NCBI GenBank assembly: GCA_002686265.1
Contig: NZBA01000036.1
Location: forward strand, 1 to 64,000
DNA from: Planctomycetota bacterium
GTDB lineage: Bacteria; Planctomycetota; UBA1135; GCA-002686595
Length of the DNA: 64,000 bases
Direction: 5' to 3'
Both the position numbers and the translations under genes were made by a program. Shown here one piece after another: positions 48,407 to 58,299 of the stretch. The notes beneath the pieces were generated by a model. That model was not told the origin of the DNA. It made no database searches and saw only the letters and a list, made by a program, of their open reading frames with translations. Positions within the stretch are counted from its first letter, which is position 1, and every line of letters starts with the position of its first letter.

Positions 48407-48916
48407 ATGAGCATGCCGCCCGTCCCGCCCGATGTTCTGATCCTGCGCGATCCGCGGGAATCGGTGCGCAAGTGCTCCCTGACGCCTCTACGCGGTAGGC
48501 CGGCGTTCGAGTTCGTGGCGTATCACCGTGAACGGCGCGTCGAGGCCGCCGGGCGCATTCTGCTGCACCCCGACGGGGAACCCCTCTCGCCCGCCGACCG
48601 CTGCCGCGGCCTGCTACTGGTGGACTGCTCCTGGCGCCGGCTGGAGAGCCTGCTGCGCACCGTCGACGGCGACCCTCCCCGCCGCAGTCTCCCAGAACTC
48701 GCCACCGCCTACCCGCGCCGGAGTCGCAGTTTCGAGGATCCTCCTCACGGCCTGGCCTCGATCGAGGCCCTCTACGCAGCCCTGGTCCTGCTCGGCGGAG
48801 CGAGCCGCGATCTGCTGAACGGCTATCGCTGGGCCGAGGAGTTCCTGGCGGCGAATCCCGGGCTGGACGCCTCCCGCCGGCACGCCGCCCCACAGGCGGG
48901 CGGGCTCGGACGCTGA
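48407..48916 (+). CDS. Tsr3-like rRNA aminocarboxypropyltransferase homologue
   Basis: 169 residues from ATG 48407. The pattern follows Tsr3/DUF367: 'RKCSLTPLRGR' (KCS), 'LSPADR', 'LLVDCSWRRLESL' (DCSW), 'RSLPELATA', 'LASIEALYAALVLLGG' and a closing 'YRWAEEFLAANPGL'. In eukaryotes and archaea Tsr3 transfers the aminocarboxypropyl group of SAM to a uridine (yeast 18S U1191) in the small-subunit P-site loop. The usual 'AANPVNYGRP' block is replaced by 'TAYPRRSRSFEDPP', so the active site has diverged. It sits between rpsG and fusA, which fits a ribosome role. The function in a bacterium is inferred. Confidence 0.75.
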   Translation: MSMPPVPPDVLILRDPRESVRKCSLTPLRGRPAFEFVAYHRERRVEAAGRILLHPDGEPLSPADRCRGLLLVDCSWRRLESLLRTVDGDPPRRSLPELATAYPRRSRSFEDPPHGLASIEALYAALVLLGGASRDLLNGYRWAEEFLAANPGLDASRRHAAPQAGGLGR

Positions 48917-48941
48917 ACCCGCGCGGCCGAGGCGCTACCCT
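48913..48941 (+). promoter_or_regulatory. possible leaderless promoter before fusA
   Basis: CTGAAC and TACCCT separated by 17 bases. The -10-like box ends nine bases before the fusA ATG and the -35-like hexamer overlaps the stop of the preceding gene, as also seen before the response regulator. Confidence 0.35.
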
Positions 48942-48950
48942 CTGCCGGCC

Positions 48951-51008
48951 ATGGGCCCTGATCGAGTCCGCAACTTCGGCATCGCCGCTCACATCGACGC
49001 CGGTAAGACCACCGTCTCCGAGCGCATGCTGTACTACAGCGGCGTCGAGCACCGCATCGGCGGCGTCGACGAGGGAACGGCCGTCATGGATTGGATGGCG
49101 GAGGAACGCGAGCGCGGGATCACGATCACCGCCGCGGCTACACGCGTGCCCTGGCGCGATCACGAGCTCAACCTGATCGATACGCCTGGCCACGTCGACT
49201 TCACCGTCGAGGTCGAGCGCTGCATGCGAGTGCTCGACGGCGCGATTCTCGTCCTGGACGCGGTAAGCGGTGTGCAGGCCCAGTCCGAGACCGTCTGGCG
49301 ACAGATGGAGCGACACGGGGTCCCGGCGATCGCCTTCGTCAACAAGTGCGACCGCCCGGGCGCGGACTACCTGGCGGCGGTCGGCACGCTGCGGGAGCGC
49401 TTGGGCGCGCCGGGTATTCCCATCCAGCTGCCCCTGGACCCGGCCGAGGAACCGCGCCTGATCGTGGACTTGCTCACCGGCCGCGCCCTGCGCTACCACG
49501 CCGATCGCGGGAGCCGCGACCCCGAGGTCCTGGACCCACCCGCCGAGGCCGCCGACGAGATCGGAGTCCTGCGCTCGGAGTTGATCGAGACCCTCGCGGA
49601 GGAGGACGAGGCGGTGCTGGCCTGTGTCCTGGAGGACAGCGAGCCGCCGGTCGAGCTACTGGTCGCGGCCCTCAAGAAGCGTGTCCTCGACCGCACCCTC
49701 GTGCCGGTGCTCTGCGGCGCCGCCCTGCGCAACCTCGGCGTGCAGCCTCTGCTCGACGCCGTCGTCGACTACTTGCCCTCGCCGCTGGAGGTCTCGGCGG
49801 TGGAGGGCGTGGAGCCCGAGTCGCTCGCGCCCCTCACGCGCGAAGCGAGGACCGACGAGCCCTTCTCCGCCCTGGCGTTCAAGTTGCACGCCGGGCCCCA
49901 CGGGGATCTGACCTTCCTGCGCATCTACTCGGGCAGCCTGACCCCCGGGCAGGCTCTGCTCAATCCGCGCGTCGGCAAGAAGGAACGCGTGGCGCGCGTT
50001 CTGCGAATGCACTCCGAGGCCAGCGAAGCCCTCGAACGCGCCGAGGCGGGGGACATCGTGGCCGTCACGGGCCTGAAGTGGACCGGCACCGGCGACACCC
50101 TCTGCGTGCGCGAGGCTCCGATCCTGCTCGAGGCCCTCGACTTCCCCGCGCCGGTCATCACGCGCGTGGTGGAACCCGCCAGCGGCGCCGAGCGTGATCG
50201 CTTGCGCCAAGCCCTCGCGCGCCTTGCTCACGAGGACCCCAGCCTGCACGTGCGCGAGGACGAGGACTCGGGCCAGTGGACCATCGCGGGGATGGGGGAG
50301 TTGCACCTCGAAGTCGTCCAGCACCGCCTCGAGGCCGAGTTCGATCTCGCGCCGCGAGTCGGCCAACCGCGAGTTGCCTACCGAGAGACGGTCCTCACCG
50401 GGGCCTCCGGACGCGGCGTCGTCGACCGTCCCCTGGCGGGCAAGGAGATCTTCGTCGCCCTCGAGCTGACCCTCTCTCCAGCGCCCGACGGGCTCGCGCC
50501 GCGGGTCGAATTCCCCGGCGACTGCCTCCTCCCCGTGCCCTTCCGCGCGGCGGTGGAGGAGGCCTTGATGCTCGAGGCTCAGGTCGGGCCGCGCTTCGGA
50601 TACCCCATGGTGCGCGCCGCGATCGAGATCGGCGCCGTGGAGGTGCGCGAGGGCAAGACCAGCGACGTGGCCTTTGTCCAGGCCGGGGTGGTCGCCCTGC
50701 GCCAGGCCATCAGCGCGGCGGAGTGCGCCATCGAAGAGCCGATGATGGCCTTCGAGATCCAGACGCCGAGCGAGTTCTCGAGCGGCATCATCGCCGACCT
50801 GAACGCCCGCGACGCCGAGCTGTCCGAAGTCGTGGCCGAGGCCGACGCCTGCCGCATCGAGGGACGCGTGCCCCTCGCGGCGATGTTCGGCTACTCGACA
50901 GCTGTCCGCTCCCTCTCCCAGGGCCGGGCGGGCTTCAGCATGTCCCCCTCCGCGTATCGGCCCGTGGCGGAACGCGACCTGGCCGCTCGCGGGCTCATCT
51001 GGAGCTGA
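48951..51008 (+). CDS. fusA: divergent elongation factor G
   Basis: 685 residues. The G domain is sound: 'AHIDAGKTT', '[10 protein letters not shown]', 'DTPGHVDF', with G4 'NKCDRPGAD' in place of the usual NKMDR, and G5 '[15 protein letters not shown]'. Domain IV departs from normal EF-G: the 'SGGRGQYGHV' block is missing (here '[17 protein letters not shown]'), the tip loop reads 'DCLLPVPF' rather than GVIPGEY, and the DVDSSE loop is 'EGKTSDVAF'. Domain V ends '[18 protein letters not shown]'. Either this is the lineage's translocase or a specialised recycling-type paralogue. No other EF-G is in the window. Confidence 0.85.
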   Translation: MGPDRVRNFGIAAHIDAGKTTVSERMLYYSGVEHRIGGVDEGTAVMDWMAEERERGITITAAATRVPWRDHELNLIDTPGHVDFTVEVERCMRVLDGAILVLDAVSGVQAQSETVWRQMERHGVPAIAFVNKCDRPGADYLAAVGTLRERLGAPGIPIQLPLDPAEEPRLIVDLLTGRALRYHADRGSRDPEVLDPPAEAADEIGVLRSELIETLAEEDEAVLACVLEDSEPPVELLVAALKKRVLDRTLVPVLCGAALRNLGVQPLLDAVVDYLPSPLEVSAVEGVEPESLAPLTREARTDEPFSALAFKLHAGPHGDLTFLRIYSGSLTPGQALLNPRVGKKERVARVLRMHSEASEALERAEAGDIVAVTGLKWTGTGDTLCVREAPILLEALDFPAPVITRVVEPASGAERDRLRQALARLAHEDPSLHVREDEDSGQWTIAGMGELHLEVVQHRLEAEFDLAPRVGQPRVAYRETVLTGASGRGVVDRPLAGKEIFVALELTLSPAPDGLAPRVEFPGDCLLPVPFRAAVEEALMLEAQVGPRFGYPMVRAAIEIGAVEVREGKTSDVAFVQAGVVALRQAISAAECAIEEPMMAFEIQTPSEFSSGIIADLNARDAELSEVVAEADACRIEGRVPLAAMFGYSTAVRSLSQGRAGFSMSPSAYRPVAERDLAARGLIWS

Positions 51009-51385
51009 GCGGGGCCGCACAGGGGGTTGGAGGGGCCGCCGGGGCTCTCCGGCTGGGGACGAGGGCTCTCGGAGGGCACGCCGGTTCAGCCCGAGTGACC
51101 CCACGAGGCGCAGGGAATCCAACTTGCGGCTCGTCGCTGTTGACGGGACCCCTCCCAGTGCCTAGTTTACTCGGCCCTCCAACGCCCCCCCCGGCGGCCG
51201 ACTCGGCCGGCGGGACCGGCCGCGAAGGGACATCCCGCCCGGCTCTCCTCAGCGTCGCAGCGGTACCGAACAGAGCGGCGTCCAGCCCCGCGGCGCCAAC
51301 CAGAGGCAACCCTCCTGGCTCTCCGCTCCCGAACGCGCTCGGGAGAGGGAGGGAGGGCGGCGAGCCGACACCAGACCGCTACCAG
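51009..51385 (+). other. fusA-rpsJ intergenic leader (377 bases)
   Basis: No recognisable gene; the open frame running through it is the low-complexity upstream part of the rpsJ frame. It contains the S10 promoter (51140-51168) and so about 200 bases of untranslated leader before rpsJ. That length would suit autoregulation as in the E. coli S10 leader, but I could not assign a specific structure. Confidence 0.5.
51140..51168 (+). promoter_or_regulatory. S10 operon promoter
   Basis: TTGACG and TAGTTT separated by 17 bases in a short AT-richer patch. It shares the -35 hexamer and spacing with the str and HU promoters. It would start transcription about 210 bases before rpsJ. Confidence 0.55.
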
Positions 51386-51691
51386 ATGAAGGACAAGATC
51401 CAGATCCGCATGGAGGCCTACGACCACGAGGCCCTCGACCAGTCCTGTGTCGACATCGTCGACACGGCCAAGAGGACCGGCGCGCGCGTGGCCGGCCCCA
51501 TCCCTCTGCCCACCCGGGTGGAGCGCTACACCGTCCTTCGCTCTCCGTTCATCGACAAGAAGTCGCGGGAGCAGTTCGAGATCCGCACGCACAAGCGGAT
51601 CATCTACATCTCCGAGCCCACCAGTCAGACAGTGGACTCCCTGTCCAGTCTGAACATGCCCGCTGGCGTGGACATCCGCATCAAGGCCTGA
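51386..51691 (+). CDS. rpsJ: 30S ribosomal protein S10
   Basis: 101 residues from ATG 51386. S10 (NusE) is a head protein and a NusG partner. '[21 protein letters not shown]', '[21 protein letters not shown]' and '[14 protein letters not shown]' (in adjacent blocks) are diagnostic. It opens the S10-spc-alpha run. A 218-base gap to rplC is unusual for this operon. Confidence 0.97.
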   Translation: MKDKIQIRMEAYDHEALDQSCVDIVDTAKRTGARVAGPIPLPTRVERYTVLRSPFIDKKSREQFEIRTHKRIIYISEPTSQTVDSLSSLNMPAGVDIRIKA

Positions 51692-51909
51692 GCCTCGAGC
51701 GCGGCGCCGCGAGCGCCGCGTCGGACCCGCGACACCACCGCCAGCACCTCCTCTCTCTCTCCACACGGCAGCGTTCTGCCCCGAGGTCCCGTGATCTCTG
51801 GACAGCGGTGCCTCACCCGCCCAACAACACCGAATCCGCGTGGCCAGGCGTCGAGTGCGCAGCTGATGCGCACACCTGGTCGAACCGGACCCTCACTGTT
51901 TTAGGAATC

Positions 51910-52554
51910 ATGACGCTGATCCTGGGACGAAAAAAAGGAATGACTCAGCTCTTCGCTGAGGACGGCACGGTCACCGGGGTGACCGTGGTCGAGGCCGGTC
52001 CGTGCGTGGTGACTCAGGTCCGCACGCAAGAGCAGGACGGGTACGACGCCGTACAGCTCGGTTTCGAGGACGTTCCCGACCGGCTGGTCTCCAAGCCGCG
52101 CAGAGGCCTGTTCAAGAAGACCGGAGTGAGCCCCAAGCGCTTTCTGCGCGAGGAGCGCCTCGCGAACCCGGCGGCGACCGAGGTCGGCGAGTCGGTTACC
52201 GTCGGAGCATTCGAAGCTGGCGAGCTCGTGGACGTGACCGGAACCAGCAAGGGGCGCGGTTTCGCGGGCACCATCAAGCGCCATGGCTTCTCCCGCGGTT
52301 CCGAGACCCACGGCTGCATGAACGTGCGCCAGCCTGGCTCGATCGGTTGCTCGGCCTACCCCGCGCGAGTCTTCAAGGGCAAGCGCATGTCGGGCCACAT
52401 GGGGGCGCGGCGGCGCACGACCAAGAACCTGACGATCATGCGTGTCGACAGCGACAAGAACCTGCTGTTCCTCAAGGGCGCCGTGCCCGGACCGCCCAAC
52501 GGGTTCGTCCAGGTGCGGACCGCCCGGACCGGGATCGTGAAGAAGAAGGGCTGA
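51910..52554 (+). CDS. rplC: 50S ribosomal protein L3
   Basis: 214 residues from ATG 51910. 'ILGRKKGMTQLFAEDGTVTGVTVVEAGP' and 'GTSKGRGFAGTIKRHGFSRG' with 'GSIGCSAYPARVFKGKRMSGHMG' (split) are standard. It supports the peptidyl transferase centre. The 34 extra upstream codons in the ORF track are not L3-like. rplD begins five bases after the stop. Confidence 0.97.
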   Translation: MTLILGRKKGMTQLFAEDGTVTGVTVVEAGPCVVTQVRTQEQDGYDAVQLGFEDVPDRLVSKPRRGLFKKTGVSPKRFLREERLANPAATEVGESVTVGAFEAGELVDVTGTSKGRGFAGTIKRHGFSRGSETHGCMNVRQPGSIGCSAYPARVFKGKRMSGHMGARRRTTKNLTIMRVDSDKNLLFLKGAVPGPPNGFVQVRTARTGIVKKKG

Positions 52555-52559
52555 GAGGA

Positions 52560-53207
52560 ATGCAGGTCAAGAGCTACAAGTCCGGAAGCCTCGGCCTCGT
52601 CGAGGTCGACGAGGCTCCCTTTGGCGACAAGGTCCTCTACCGGACCTTGAAGGACGCCGTCACGATGCACCAGGCCAATCAGCGCCAGGGCACGACGAAC
52701 GCGCGCGGGCGCTCCGAGGTCCGCGGCACCAACAAGAAGCCCTACCGCCAGAAGCACACCGGCCGTGCCCGCGCCGGCGACTGCAAGTCGCCCATCTGGC
52801 GCGGAGGCGGCGTCGTCTTCGGGCCGCACCGGCGCGACTACTCCTACCACATGCCGGCCAAGGCGCGCCGCGTGGCCCTGCGCACCGCTCTGGCGGGGAA
52901 GCTGAAGGACGACGAGGTCTGCGTGGCCGACCTGGGCTCGTTCTCGGCGCCCTCCTCGCGCGCGGCCCGCAAGGTGATCGCGGACCTGGGCACGCCGCGC
53001 CGGTTGACCCTCGTTCTCGCCGAGCGCGACGAGCTGGTCTGGAAGTCGTTTCGGAACTTCCCCGGCGTCACGGTGCGTACCGCCGAAGAGCTGTGCGCCT
53101 ACGACGTCGTTGCAGGCGGGCTGATCGTGACCGAGGCCGGAGTCCTCGAGACCCTCGCCGGGCGAGTCGGTCTCCCGGCCGCTGCCGCGGAAGGAGCCGC
53201 CCAGTGA
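52560..53207 (+). CDS. rplD: 50S ribosomal protein L4
   Basis: 215 residues from ATG 52560, preceded by GAGAGGA. The exit-tunnel loop '[20 protein letters not shown]' followed by '[20 protein letters not shown]' is typical. In E. coli L4 also represses the S10 operon. The stop overlaps the rplW GTG by four bases. Confidence 0.97.
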   Translation: MQVKSYKSGSLGLVEVDEAPFGDKVLYRTLKDAVTMHQANQRQGTTNARGRSEVRGTNKKPYRQKHTGRARAGDCKSPIWRGGGVVFGPHRRDYSYHMPAKARRVALRTALAGKLKDDEVCVADLGSFSAPSSRAARKVIADLGTPRRLTLVLAERDELVWKSFRNFPGVTVRTAEELCAYDVVAGGLIVTEAGVLETLAGRVGLPAAAAEGAAQ

Positions 53208-53494
53208 CTTCCACCGAGAGCATGTATCGGATCATCAAGCGACAGGTGATCACCGAGAAGGCCGCCGACGACTCCGGTCGCCGCAACGCCTACCATTTCG
53301 CCGTCCCCACGGACGCGAACAAGATCGAGATCCGCAAGGCCGTCGAGAAGCTCTTCGGAGTCAAGGTCGTCGCCGTGAACACCCTGCGCGTGCGCGGCAA
53401 GTGGCGGCGGCGGGGCTACACGACCGGCACGACCAAGCCGTGGAAGAAGGCGATGATCACCCTCGCCGAGGGCCACACCATCGACGCGTTTTAG
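53204..53494 (+). CDS. rplW: 50S ribosomal protein L23
   Basis: 96 residues from the overlapping GTG (an ATG six codons later is an alternative). '[21 protein letters not shown]', '[21 protein letters not shown]' and '[17 protein letters not shown]' (in adjacent blocks) fit L23. It lies at the tunnel exit and docks trigger factor and SRP. Confidence 0.95.
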   Translation: MTSTESMYRIIKRQVITEKAADDSGRRNAYHFAVPTDANKIEIRKAVEKLFGVKVVAVNTLRVRGKWRRRGYTTGTTKPWKKAMITLAEGHTIDAF

Positions 53495-53517
53495 GGCCGC
53501 ACTGCAGGACGAACATC

Positions 53518-54351
53518 GTGGGCATCAAGAAATACAAGCCGACATCAGCGGGCCGACGCCATGGCAGCGTCCTCGACTTCGAGGAGCTGTCCGGGGTAAA
53601 GCCCGAGAAGACCCTCCTGCGGCCGCTGAAGAAGACGGGCGGGCGGAACAACCACGGTCGCATCACCTGCCGGCGCCGGGGCGGGGGCCACAAACGCCGC
53701 TACCGCCTGATCGACTTCAAGCGCAACAAGGACGGCGTCCCGGCCAAGGTCCACTCGATCGAGTACGATCCGAACCGCTCGGCGAACATCGCTCTGTTGC
53801 ACTATGCGGACGGCGAGAAGCGCTACATCATCGCGCCCCTCGGTATGGAGGTCGGCCAGGTCGTCACCTCCGGTCCCGAGTCAGAGTCTCTCCCCGGGAA
53901 CGCCCTGCAGCTGGCGCACATTCCTCTCGGCCTCCACATCCACAACGTGGAGCTCAAGCCGGGGCGGGGCGGCCAGATCTGCCGCTCGGCCGGCAGCTAC
54001 GCTCAGTTGATGGCGCGCGAGGGAGACTACGCGGTCGTTCAGCTGCCCTCGGGGGAGCTGCGCCGCATCCACATCACCTGCCGGGCGACGATCGGGCGCA
54101 TCGGCAACAGCGACCACCAGAACGTCAAGCTCGGCAAGGCCGGCCGGCGCCGCCACATGGGACGCAGGCCGAAGGTGCGCGGCACGGCAATGAACCCGGT
54201 CGACCACCCGATGGGCGGCGGCGAGGGACGAACCGCTGGCGGCCGTCACCCTTGCGGTCCGACCGCCGTGCTCTCCAAGGGTGGGCGGACGCGCCGCTCC
54301 CAGAATCCGACAGACAAGTTCATCCTCCGCCGCCGTAAGAAGCGCAGGTAG
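53518..54351 (+). CDS. rplB: 50S ribosomal protein L2
   Basis: 277 residues from a GTG at 53518; no ATG lies near the conserved '[20 protein letters not shown]' start. The central '[21 protein letters not shown]' and the C-terminal '[19 protein letters not shown]' with the catalytically important His are intact. It joins the subunits and supports peptidyl transfer. Confidence 0.97.
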   Translation: MGIKKYKPTSAGRRHGSVLDFEELSGVKPEKTLLRPLKKTGGRNNHGRITCRRRGGGHKRRYRLIDFKRNKDGVPAKVHSIEYDPNRSANIALLHYADGEKRYIIAPLGMEVGQVVTSGPESESLPGNALQLAHIPLGLHIHNVELKPGRGGQICRSAGSYAQLMAREGDYAVVQLPSGELRRIHITCRATIGRIGNSDHQNVKLGKAGRRRHMGRRPKVRGTAMNPVDHPMGGGEGRTAGGRHPCGPTAVLSKGGRTRRSQNPTDKFILRRRKKRR

Positions 54352-54419
54352 TCACGATGCACTCAGACCTCAGCATGATCCGGAGCAAAGAGAACCGGCA
54401 GACGGGAAGGCGGGCGTAG

Positions 54420-54704
54420 ATGGGGCGCAGCATCAAGAAGGGCCCCTACATCGACGCGAAGCTGGCCGCCAAGGTGGAGCGTCTGGCGGACACGGGCGGT
54501 CGGGATCCGATCCGCACTTGGGCGCGCGCGTCCACCATCCCGCCCGACTTCGTCGGGCACACCTTCCTGGTCCACAACGGGAACAAGCACATCAAGGTCT
54601 TCGTGACCGAGGACATGGTCGGTCACAAGCTCGGGGAATTCGCGCCCACGCGCACCTTCCGCGGCCATACGAACAAGAAGGAAGGGATGAGGGCGACTCG
54701 CTAG
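54420..54704 (+). CDS. rpsS: 30S ribosomal protein S19
   Basis: 94 residues. '[14 protein letters not shown]', '[24 protein letters not shown]' (split) and '[14 protein letters not shown]' are diagnostic. The ATG follows directly on the TAG of a 20-codon ORF (54357-54419) that begins just after rplB, so the start may be translationally coupled to it. GGGAAGG lies upstream. Confidence 0.97.
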   Translation: MGRSIKKGPYIDAKLAAKVERLADTGGRDPIRTWARASTIPPDFVGHTFLVHNGNKHIKVFVTEDMVGHKLGEFAPTRTFRGHTNKKEGMRATR

Positions 54705-54725
54705 GGCGACGCGCTTCGCGACACG

Positions 54726-55157
54726 ATGGACGCCACCGATTCTGTGACCACCGCCCGCTTCACCGCGCGGCACCGCTACGCGCGCCTGACCGCGCGCAAG
54801 GCGCGACTCGTCGCGGATCAGATCCGCGGGATGTCGGCCAACGCGGCGATCGAGCTGCTCGAGTTCTCTCCCAAGCGAGCCGGGCACTTCTACCTGAAGC
54901 TCCTGCGCTCTGCGATGGCAAACGCCAGCCAGTCCGAAGATGTGAACCTCAACCGGCTCACCATCTGTGACTGCCGGGCCGACGACGGCCCGATGCTCCA
55001 GAATCGCCTGCGCTGGCGCGCGGGGCCCCAGGGCCGGGCGATGCCCTTTGCCAAGAAGACCAGCCACTTGACCGTGACGGTATGCGAGCAGCTCTCCGCA
55101 GCCGCCGCTCCCATCGCGACCGAAGCGGACGAGATCTCGTCCGAAGACGAGGAATAG
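54726..55157 (+). CDS. rplV: 50S ribosomal protein L22
   Basis: 143 residues. The core '[20 protein letters not shown]' and the tunnel loop with '[28 protein letters not shown]' (in adjacent blocks) are clear. About 20 extra C-terminal residues are acidic ('[11 protein letters not shown]'), longer than the usual 110-residue protein. It is in the standard position before rpsC. Confidence 0.96.
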   Translation: MDATDSVTTARFTARHRYARLTARKARLVADQIRGMSANAAIELLEFSPKRAGHFYLKLLRSAMANASQSEDVNLNRLTICDCRADDGPMLQNRLRWRAGPQGRAMPFAKKTSHLTVTVCEQLSAAAAPIATEADEISSEDEE

Positions 55158-55164
55158 AGATCAC

Positions 55165-55896
55165 ATGGGTCAAAAGGTACATCCCACCGGCTACCGCATC
55201 GGGACCATCGAGCCTTGGCGCTCGCGCTGGTACGCCAACAAGAAGGACTTCGGGCGCCTCCTGCTGCAGGACAAGGCGATCCGCGATCACATCGAGAAGG
55301 AGTTCTCGTCCGCGGGGATTCCGCGCATCGAGATCGAGCGCTCCGGAGAGTCGATCAACGTGATCATCTACTCGGCTCGCCCCGGAGTCCTGGTCGGACG
55401 TAAGGGTGTTCGCGTCGAGCAGCTCAAGAAGGATCTCCAGGCGATCACCGGCTCCGAATGCCACCTGACCTTGCATGAGGTCAAGCGCCCGGAGCTGGAG
55501 GCGAAGCTGGTAGCCGAGGTCGTGGCCGAGGCCCTCGAGAAGCGGATGAATTTCCGCAGGGCCATCAAGCGGGCGATCCAGACCACCATGCAGTCCGGCG
55601 CACAAGGCGTGAAGGTCGAGGTTGCCGGGCGCCTGGGCGGAGCCGAGATGGCGCGCCGCAACAAGGAGCGCGAGGGGCGCGTGCCGCTCTCGACCCTGCA
55701 GGCCCACGTTGACTACGGTACCGCTCGCGCACGCACCTCCTACGGGATCATCGGCGTGAAGGTCTGGATCTACAAGGGCGACATCGAGCGCGGGAAACTG
55801 ATCGATTTCCGCCAGCAACAGAGCATGACGGCCCAGGCGGACCGTCCGCGCCTCGGCCGCGGTAGGGGGGACTCTCGCCCCCGGAGGGACGGGTGA
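55165..55896 (+). CDS. rpsC: 30S ribosomal protein S3
   Basis: 243 residues. '[23 protein letters not shown]' at the start, a KH domain with '[20 protein letters not shown]', and '[24 protein letters not shown]' (split) are typical. It forms the mRNA entry channel with helicase activity. The C-terminal tail is basic. Confidence 0.97.
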   Translation: MGQKVHPTGYRIGTIEPWRSRWYANKKDFGRLLLQDKAIRDHIEKEFSSAGIPRIEIERSGESINVIIYSARPGVLVGRKGVRVEQLKKDLQAITGSECHLTLHEVKRPELEAKLVAEVVAEALEKRMNFRRAIKRAIQTTMQSGAQGVKVEVAGRLGGAEMARRNKEREGRVPLSTLQAHVDYGTARARTSYGIIGVKVWIYKGDIERGKLIDFRQQQSMTAQADRPRLGRGRGDSRPRRDG

Positions 55897-55900
55897 CGTC

Positions 55901-56320
55901 ATGGCGATGATGCCCAAGCGGACCAAGCACCGGAAGGTGCAGCGCGGCAAGATGAAGGGCCTCGCGACCCGCGGAAACCGTGTCTCCTTCGGTGACTACG
56001 GCCTCATGTCCCTGGACTACGGCTGGATCAGCGGGCGACACCTCGAGGCGGGCCGTATCGCCGCGAACCGGGCGACCGGCGGCAATGCGAAGATCTGGAT
56101 CCGAGTCTTCCCCCACAAGCCGATTTCGGCCAAGCCGGCCGAGACGCGCATGGGCAAGGGCAAGGGCGAGGTCGACTATTGGGCCGCCGAGGTGAAACCC
56201 GGGACGGTCATGCTCGAGCTGGGCGGTGTCACCGAGGACACGGCCAAGCTCGCCTTCAAGCGCGTCGCTCACAAGATGCCGGTCAAGGTCAAGATGGTCC
56301 GGCGCCTCCCCACAAACTGA
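55901..56320 (+). CDS. rplP: 50S ribosomal protein L16
   Basis: 139 residues. '[17 protein letters not shown]', '[21 protein letters not shown]'-type '[20 protein letters not shown]' and '[19 protein letters not shown]' identify L16, which positions A-site tRNA at the peptidyl transferase centre. It starts four bases after rpsC. Confidence 0.96.
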   Translation: MAMMPKRTKHRKVQRGKMKGLATRGNRVSFGDYGLMSLDYGWISGRHLEAGRIAANRATGGNAKIWIRVFPHKPISAKPAETRMGKGKGEVDYWAAEVKPGTVMLELGGVTEDTAKLAFKRVAHKMPVKVKMVRRLPTN

Positions 56321-56336
56321 CGCGAGCGAAGCCGCC

Positions 56337-56549
56337 ATGAACATCGACGAAGTACGCGGGAAGACCGACTCCGAGCTCGAGTACGAGCTGGAGCAGATGA
56401 AGAAAGAGCTGTTCGACCTGCGCATGAAGGCCAGCATGGAGAACATCGCCAACCCCGCCCGCATCCGCGTCCTGCGCAGGGCCATGGCCCGGGCGCGGAC
56501 GATCTTGCACGAACGCGCGACCGGAGTGCGCGGACAGGAGCCTCGCTAG
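56337..56549 (+). CDS. rpmC: 50S ribosomal protein L29
   Basis: 70 residues from ATG 56337. Two long helices: 'VRGKTDSELEYELEQMKKELFDLRMKA' (split) and 'NPARIRVLRRAMARARTIL'. It is a tunnel-exit protein. The start has no Shine-Dalgarno-like site ('GCCGCC' precedes it). The longer frame in the track is a shadow of rplP. Confidence 0.94.
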   Translation: MNIDEVRGKTDSELEYELEQMKKELFDLRMKASMENIANPARIRVLRRAMARARTILHERATGVRGQEPR

Positions 56550-56551
56550 TC

Positions 56552-56845
56552 ATGGAAGCCGCAGGGATGAGCAATCGAAACAAGCGCCGGACACTTCAGG
56601 GGACGGTCGTTAGCGACAAGATGGACGCGACGATCACGGTGCGCGCGGAGCGCATGATTCAGCACCCCCGCTACCTGAAGTACGTCCGCCGTCATAAGAA
56701 GTACACAGCCCACGACGCCGGCGGAGAGGCTTGCACCGGGGATTTCGTCGAGATCGTCGAAACCCGCCCGATCAGCAAGTCCAAGCGATGGCGTCTCACG
56801 AGCGTGATCCGAAAGGCGAGCATCGTCGAGGAGGCTGACGCATGA
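56552..56845 (+). CDS. rpsQ: 30S ribosomal protein S17
   Basis: 97 residues. '[22 protein letters not shown]', '[18 protein letters not shown]' and '[20 protein letters not shown]' (in adjacent blocks) are typical of this primary 16S-binding protein. An in-frame ATG five codons later ('MSNRNKRR') is an alternative start. The stop overlaps rplN by four bases. Confidence 0.96.
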   Translation: MEAAGMSNRNKRRTLQGTVVSDKMDATITVRAERMIQHPRYLKYVRRHKKYTAHDAGGEACTGDFVEIVETRPISKSKRWRLTSVIRKASIVEEADA

Positions 56846-57210
56846 TCCAGATGCAGACCTTCCTTGATGTCGCGGACAACACCGGAGCCAAGCGGGTTCA
56901 GGTGATCAAGGTTCTCGGTGGCACGCACCGCCGCTACGCCTCCCTGGGGGACATCGTCGTCGCGACGGTGAAGAAGGCGCTTCCGGGATCGGAGCTCAAG
57001 ACGGGGACGATCATCAAGGGCGTCATCGTCCGCGTGCGCAAGAACACTCGCCGCAACGACGGCTCCTACGTGCGCTTTGACCGCAACGCGATCGTCGTGC
57101 TCGACGCCGATGGGAACCCGCGCGGGACCCGCATCTTCGGTGCCGTGGCCCGCGAACTCCGCGAGCGGAACTACATGAAGATCATCAGCCTTGCTCAGGA
57201 GGTCGTCTGA
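56842..57210 (+). CDS. rplN: 50S ribosomal protein L14
   Basis: 122 residues. '[27 protein letters not shown]' (split), '[20 protein letters not shown]' and '[20 protein letters not shown]' are diagnostic. It lies at the subunit interface and binds the silencing factor RsfS in bacteria. One base overlaps rplX. Confidence 0.97.
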   Translation: MIQMQTFLDVADNTGAKRVQVIKVLGGTHRRYASLGDIVVATVKKALPGSELKTGTIIKGVIVRVRKNTRRNDGSYVRFDRNAIVVLDADGNPRGTRIFGAVARELRERNYMKIISLAQEVV

Positions 57211-57473
57211 TGCACGTGCGCAACGGTGACCTGGTGATCGTCATCTCGGGAAACGACAAGGGCAAGACGGGCGAGGTGAGGGGCCTGGATCGCAAGCGCG
57301 AGCGAGTACTCGTGGACGGCGTCAACATCCGCTGGAAGCACCGCAAGCCGACCCAGCAGAGCCCTCAAGGTGAGCGGGTTCAGATGGAGTTTCCGATCCA
57401 CGTCAGCAACGTGATGCACTACGACGCGAGCGCCGGCAAGGGCGTCCGCCGCCGGCCTGGAGCAAAGAGCTGA
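57210..57473 (+). CDS. rplX: 50S ribosomal protein L24
   Basis: 87 residues. The KOW motif 'NGDLVIVISGNDKGKTGEVRGL' and 'RVLVDGVNIRWKHRKP' mark L24, an early assembly initiator at the tunnel exit. It is shorter at the C-terminus than the 104-residue E. coli protein. Its ATG overlaps the rplN stop by one base. Confidence 0.95.
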   Translation: MHVRNGDLVIVISGNDKGKTGEVRGLDRKRERVLVDGVNIRWKHRKPTQQSPQGERVQMEFPIHVSNVMHYDASAGKGVRRRPGAKS

Positions 57474-57476
57474 GTC

Positions 57477-58097
57477 ATGGCCTCCGAGAAGAAGAACAAG
57501 CAGAACAAACAGGACGAGTCCGCCGAGAACGGCGCCGCTCAGGCCGCGCCGCCGCGCCTCAAGGAGAAGTACGCGGGCGAAGTCCGCGTGGGACTCAAGC
57601 AGCAGTTCGGCATCGGCAATGAGATGGCTCTGCCCCGGCTCGAGAAGATCGTCGTCAACATGGGCGTCAAGGGCGCCGTGGAGAACAAGGGCAAGGTAGA
57701 GTCCGCCGCCAAGGACCTGGCGACGATCACCGGCCAGAAGCCGACGGTCAGGCTGGCTCGAAGGGCCATCTCGGGCTTCAAGCTGCGGCAGGGGATGCCG
57801 ATCGCCTGCGCGGTCACCCTGCGGGGGGACAAGATGTGGGAGTTCGCCGATCGCCTGCTCACCGTCGCTCTGCCGCGTATCCGCGACTTCCGCGGGGTCA
57901 AGAGCAAGCTCGACGGCCGCGGCAACTACACGCTCGGCGTCTCCGAGCAGTCGATCTTCCCCGAGATCGAGTTCGACCGCATCGAGTTCCAGCAGGGGAT
58001 GGACATCACCTTCGTGACGACCGCACCCAGCGACGAGCAGGGGCACGCGCTGCTCAAGAAGCTCGGAATGCCCTTCCGTACGGAAGAGGAGAACTGA
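57477..58097 (+). CDS. rplE: 50S ribosomal protein L5
   Basis: 206 residues. After a 25-residue Lys/Glu/Ala-rich N-terminal extension absent from typical L5, the core reads '[19 protein letters not shown]', '[20 protein letters not shown]', '[24 protein letters not shown]' (split) and '[19 protein letters not shown]'. It binds 5S rRNA. Confidence 0.96.
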   Translation: MASEKKNKQNKQDESAENGAAQAAPPRLKEKYAGEVRVGLKQQFGIGNEMALPRLEKIVVNMGVKGAVENKGKVESAAKDLATITGQKPTVRLARRAISGFKLRQGMPIACAVTLRGDKMWEFADRLLTVALPRIRDFRGVKSKLDGRGNYTLGVSEQSIFPEIEFDRIEFQQGMDITFVTTAPSDEQGHALLKKLGMPFRTEEEN

Positions 58098-58100
58098 TCC

Positions 58101-58286
58101 ATGGCCAAGACCTCACTGATCGTAAAGCACGCGCGCAAGCCGAAGTACAAGGTGCGCGGCTATCTGCGCTGCGCCATGTGTGGCCGCTCGCGTGGTGTCT
58201 ATCGCAAGTTCCAAATCTGCCGAATCTGCCTGCGCGAGCGTGCGCTCCTAGGTGAGATTCCCGGCATGCGCAAGGCGTCCTGGTAG
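58101..58286 (+). CDS. rpsN: 30S ribosomal protein S14, zinc type
   Basis: 61 residues, the short zinc-binding form. '[21 protein letters not shown]' carries both CxxC pairs, followed by '[16 protein letters not shown]'. The short form is common outside the proteobacteria. It is in the standard place between rplE and rpsH. Confidence 0.97.
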   Translation: MAKTSLIVKHARKPKYKVRGYLRCAMCGRSRGVYRKFQICRICLRERALLGEIPGMRKASW

Positions 58287-58299
58287 GGAGGATTCAGCC

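Noticed and set aside
50276-51691. 471-codon frame that includes rpsJ at its end
   Set aside because: Only the last 101 codons are S10; the rest overlaps fusA in another frame and is Arg/Pro-rich low-complexity sequence.
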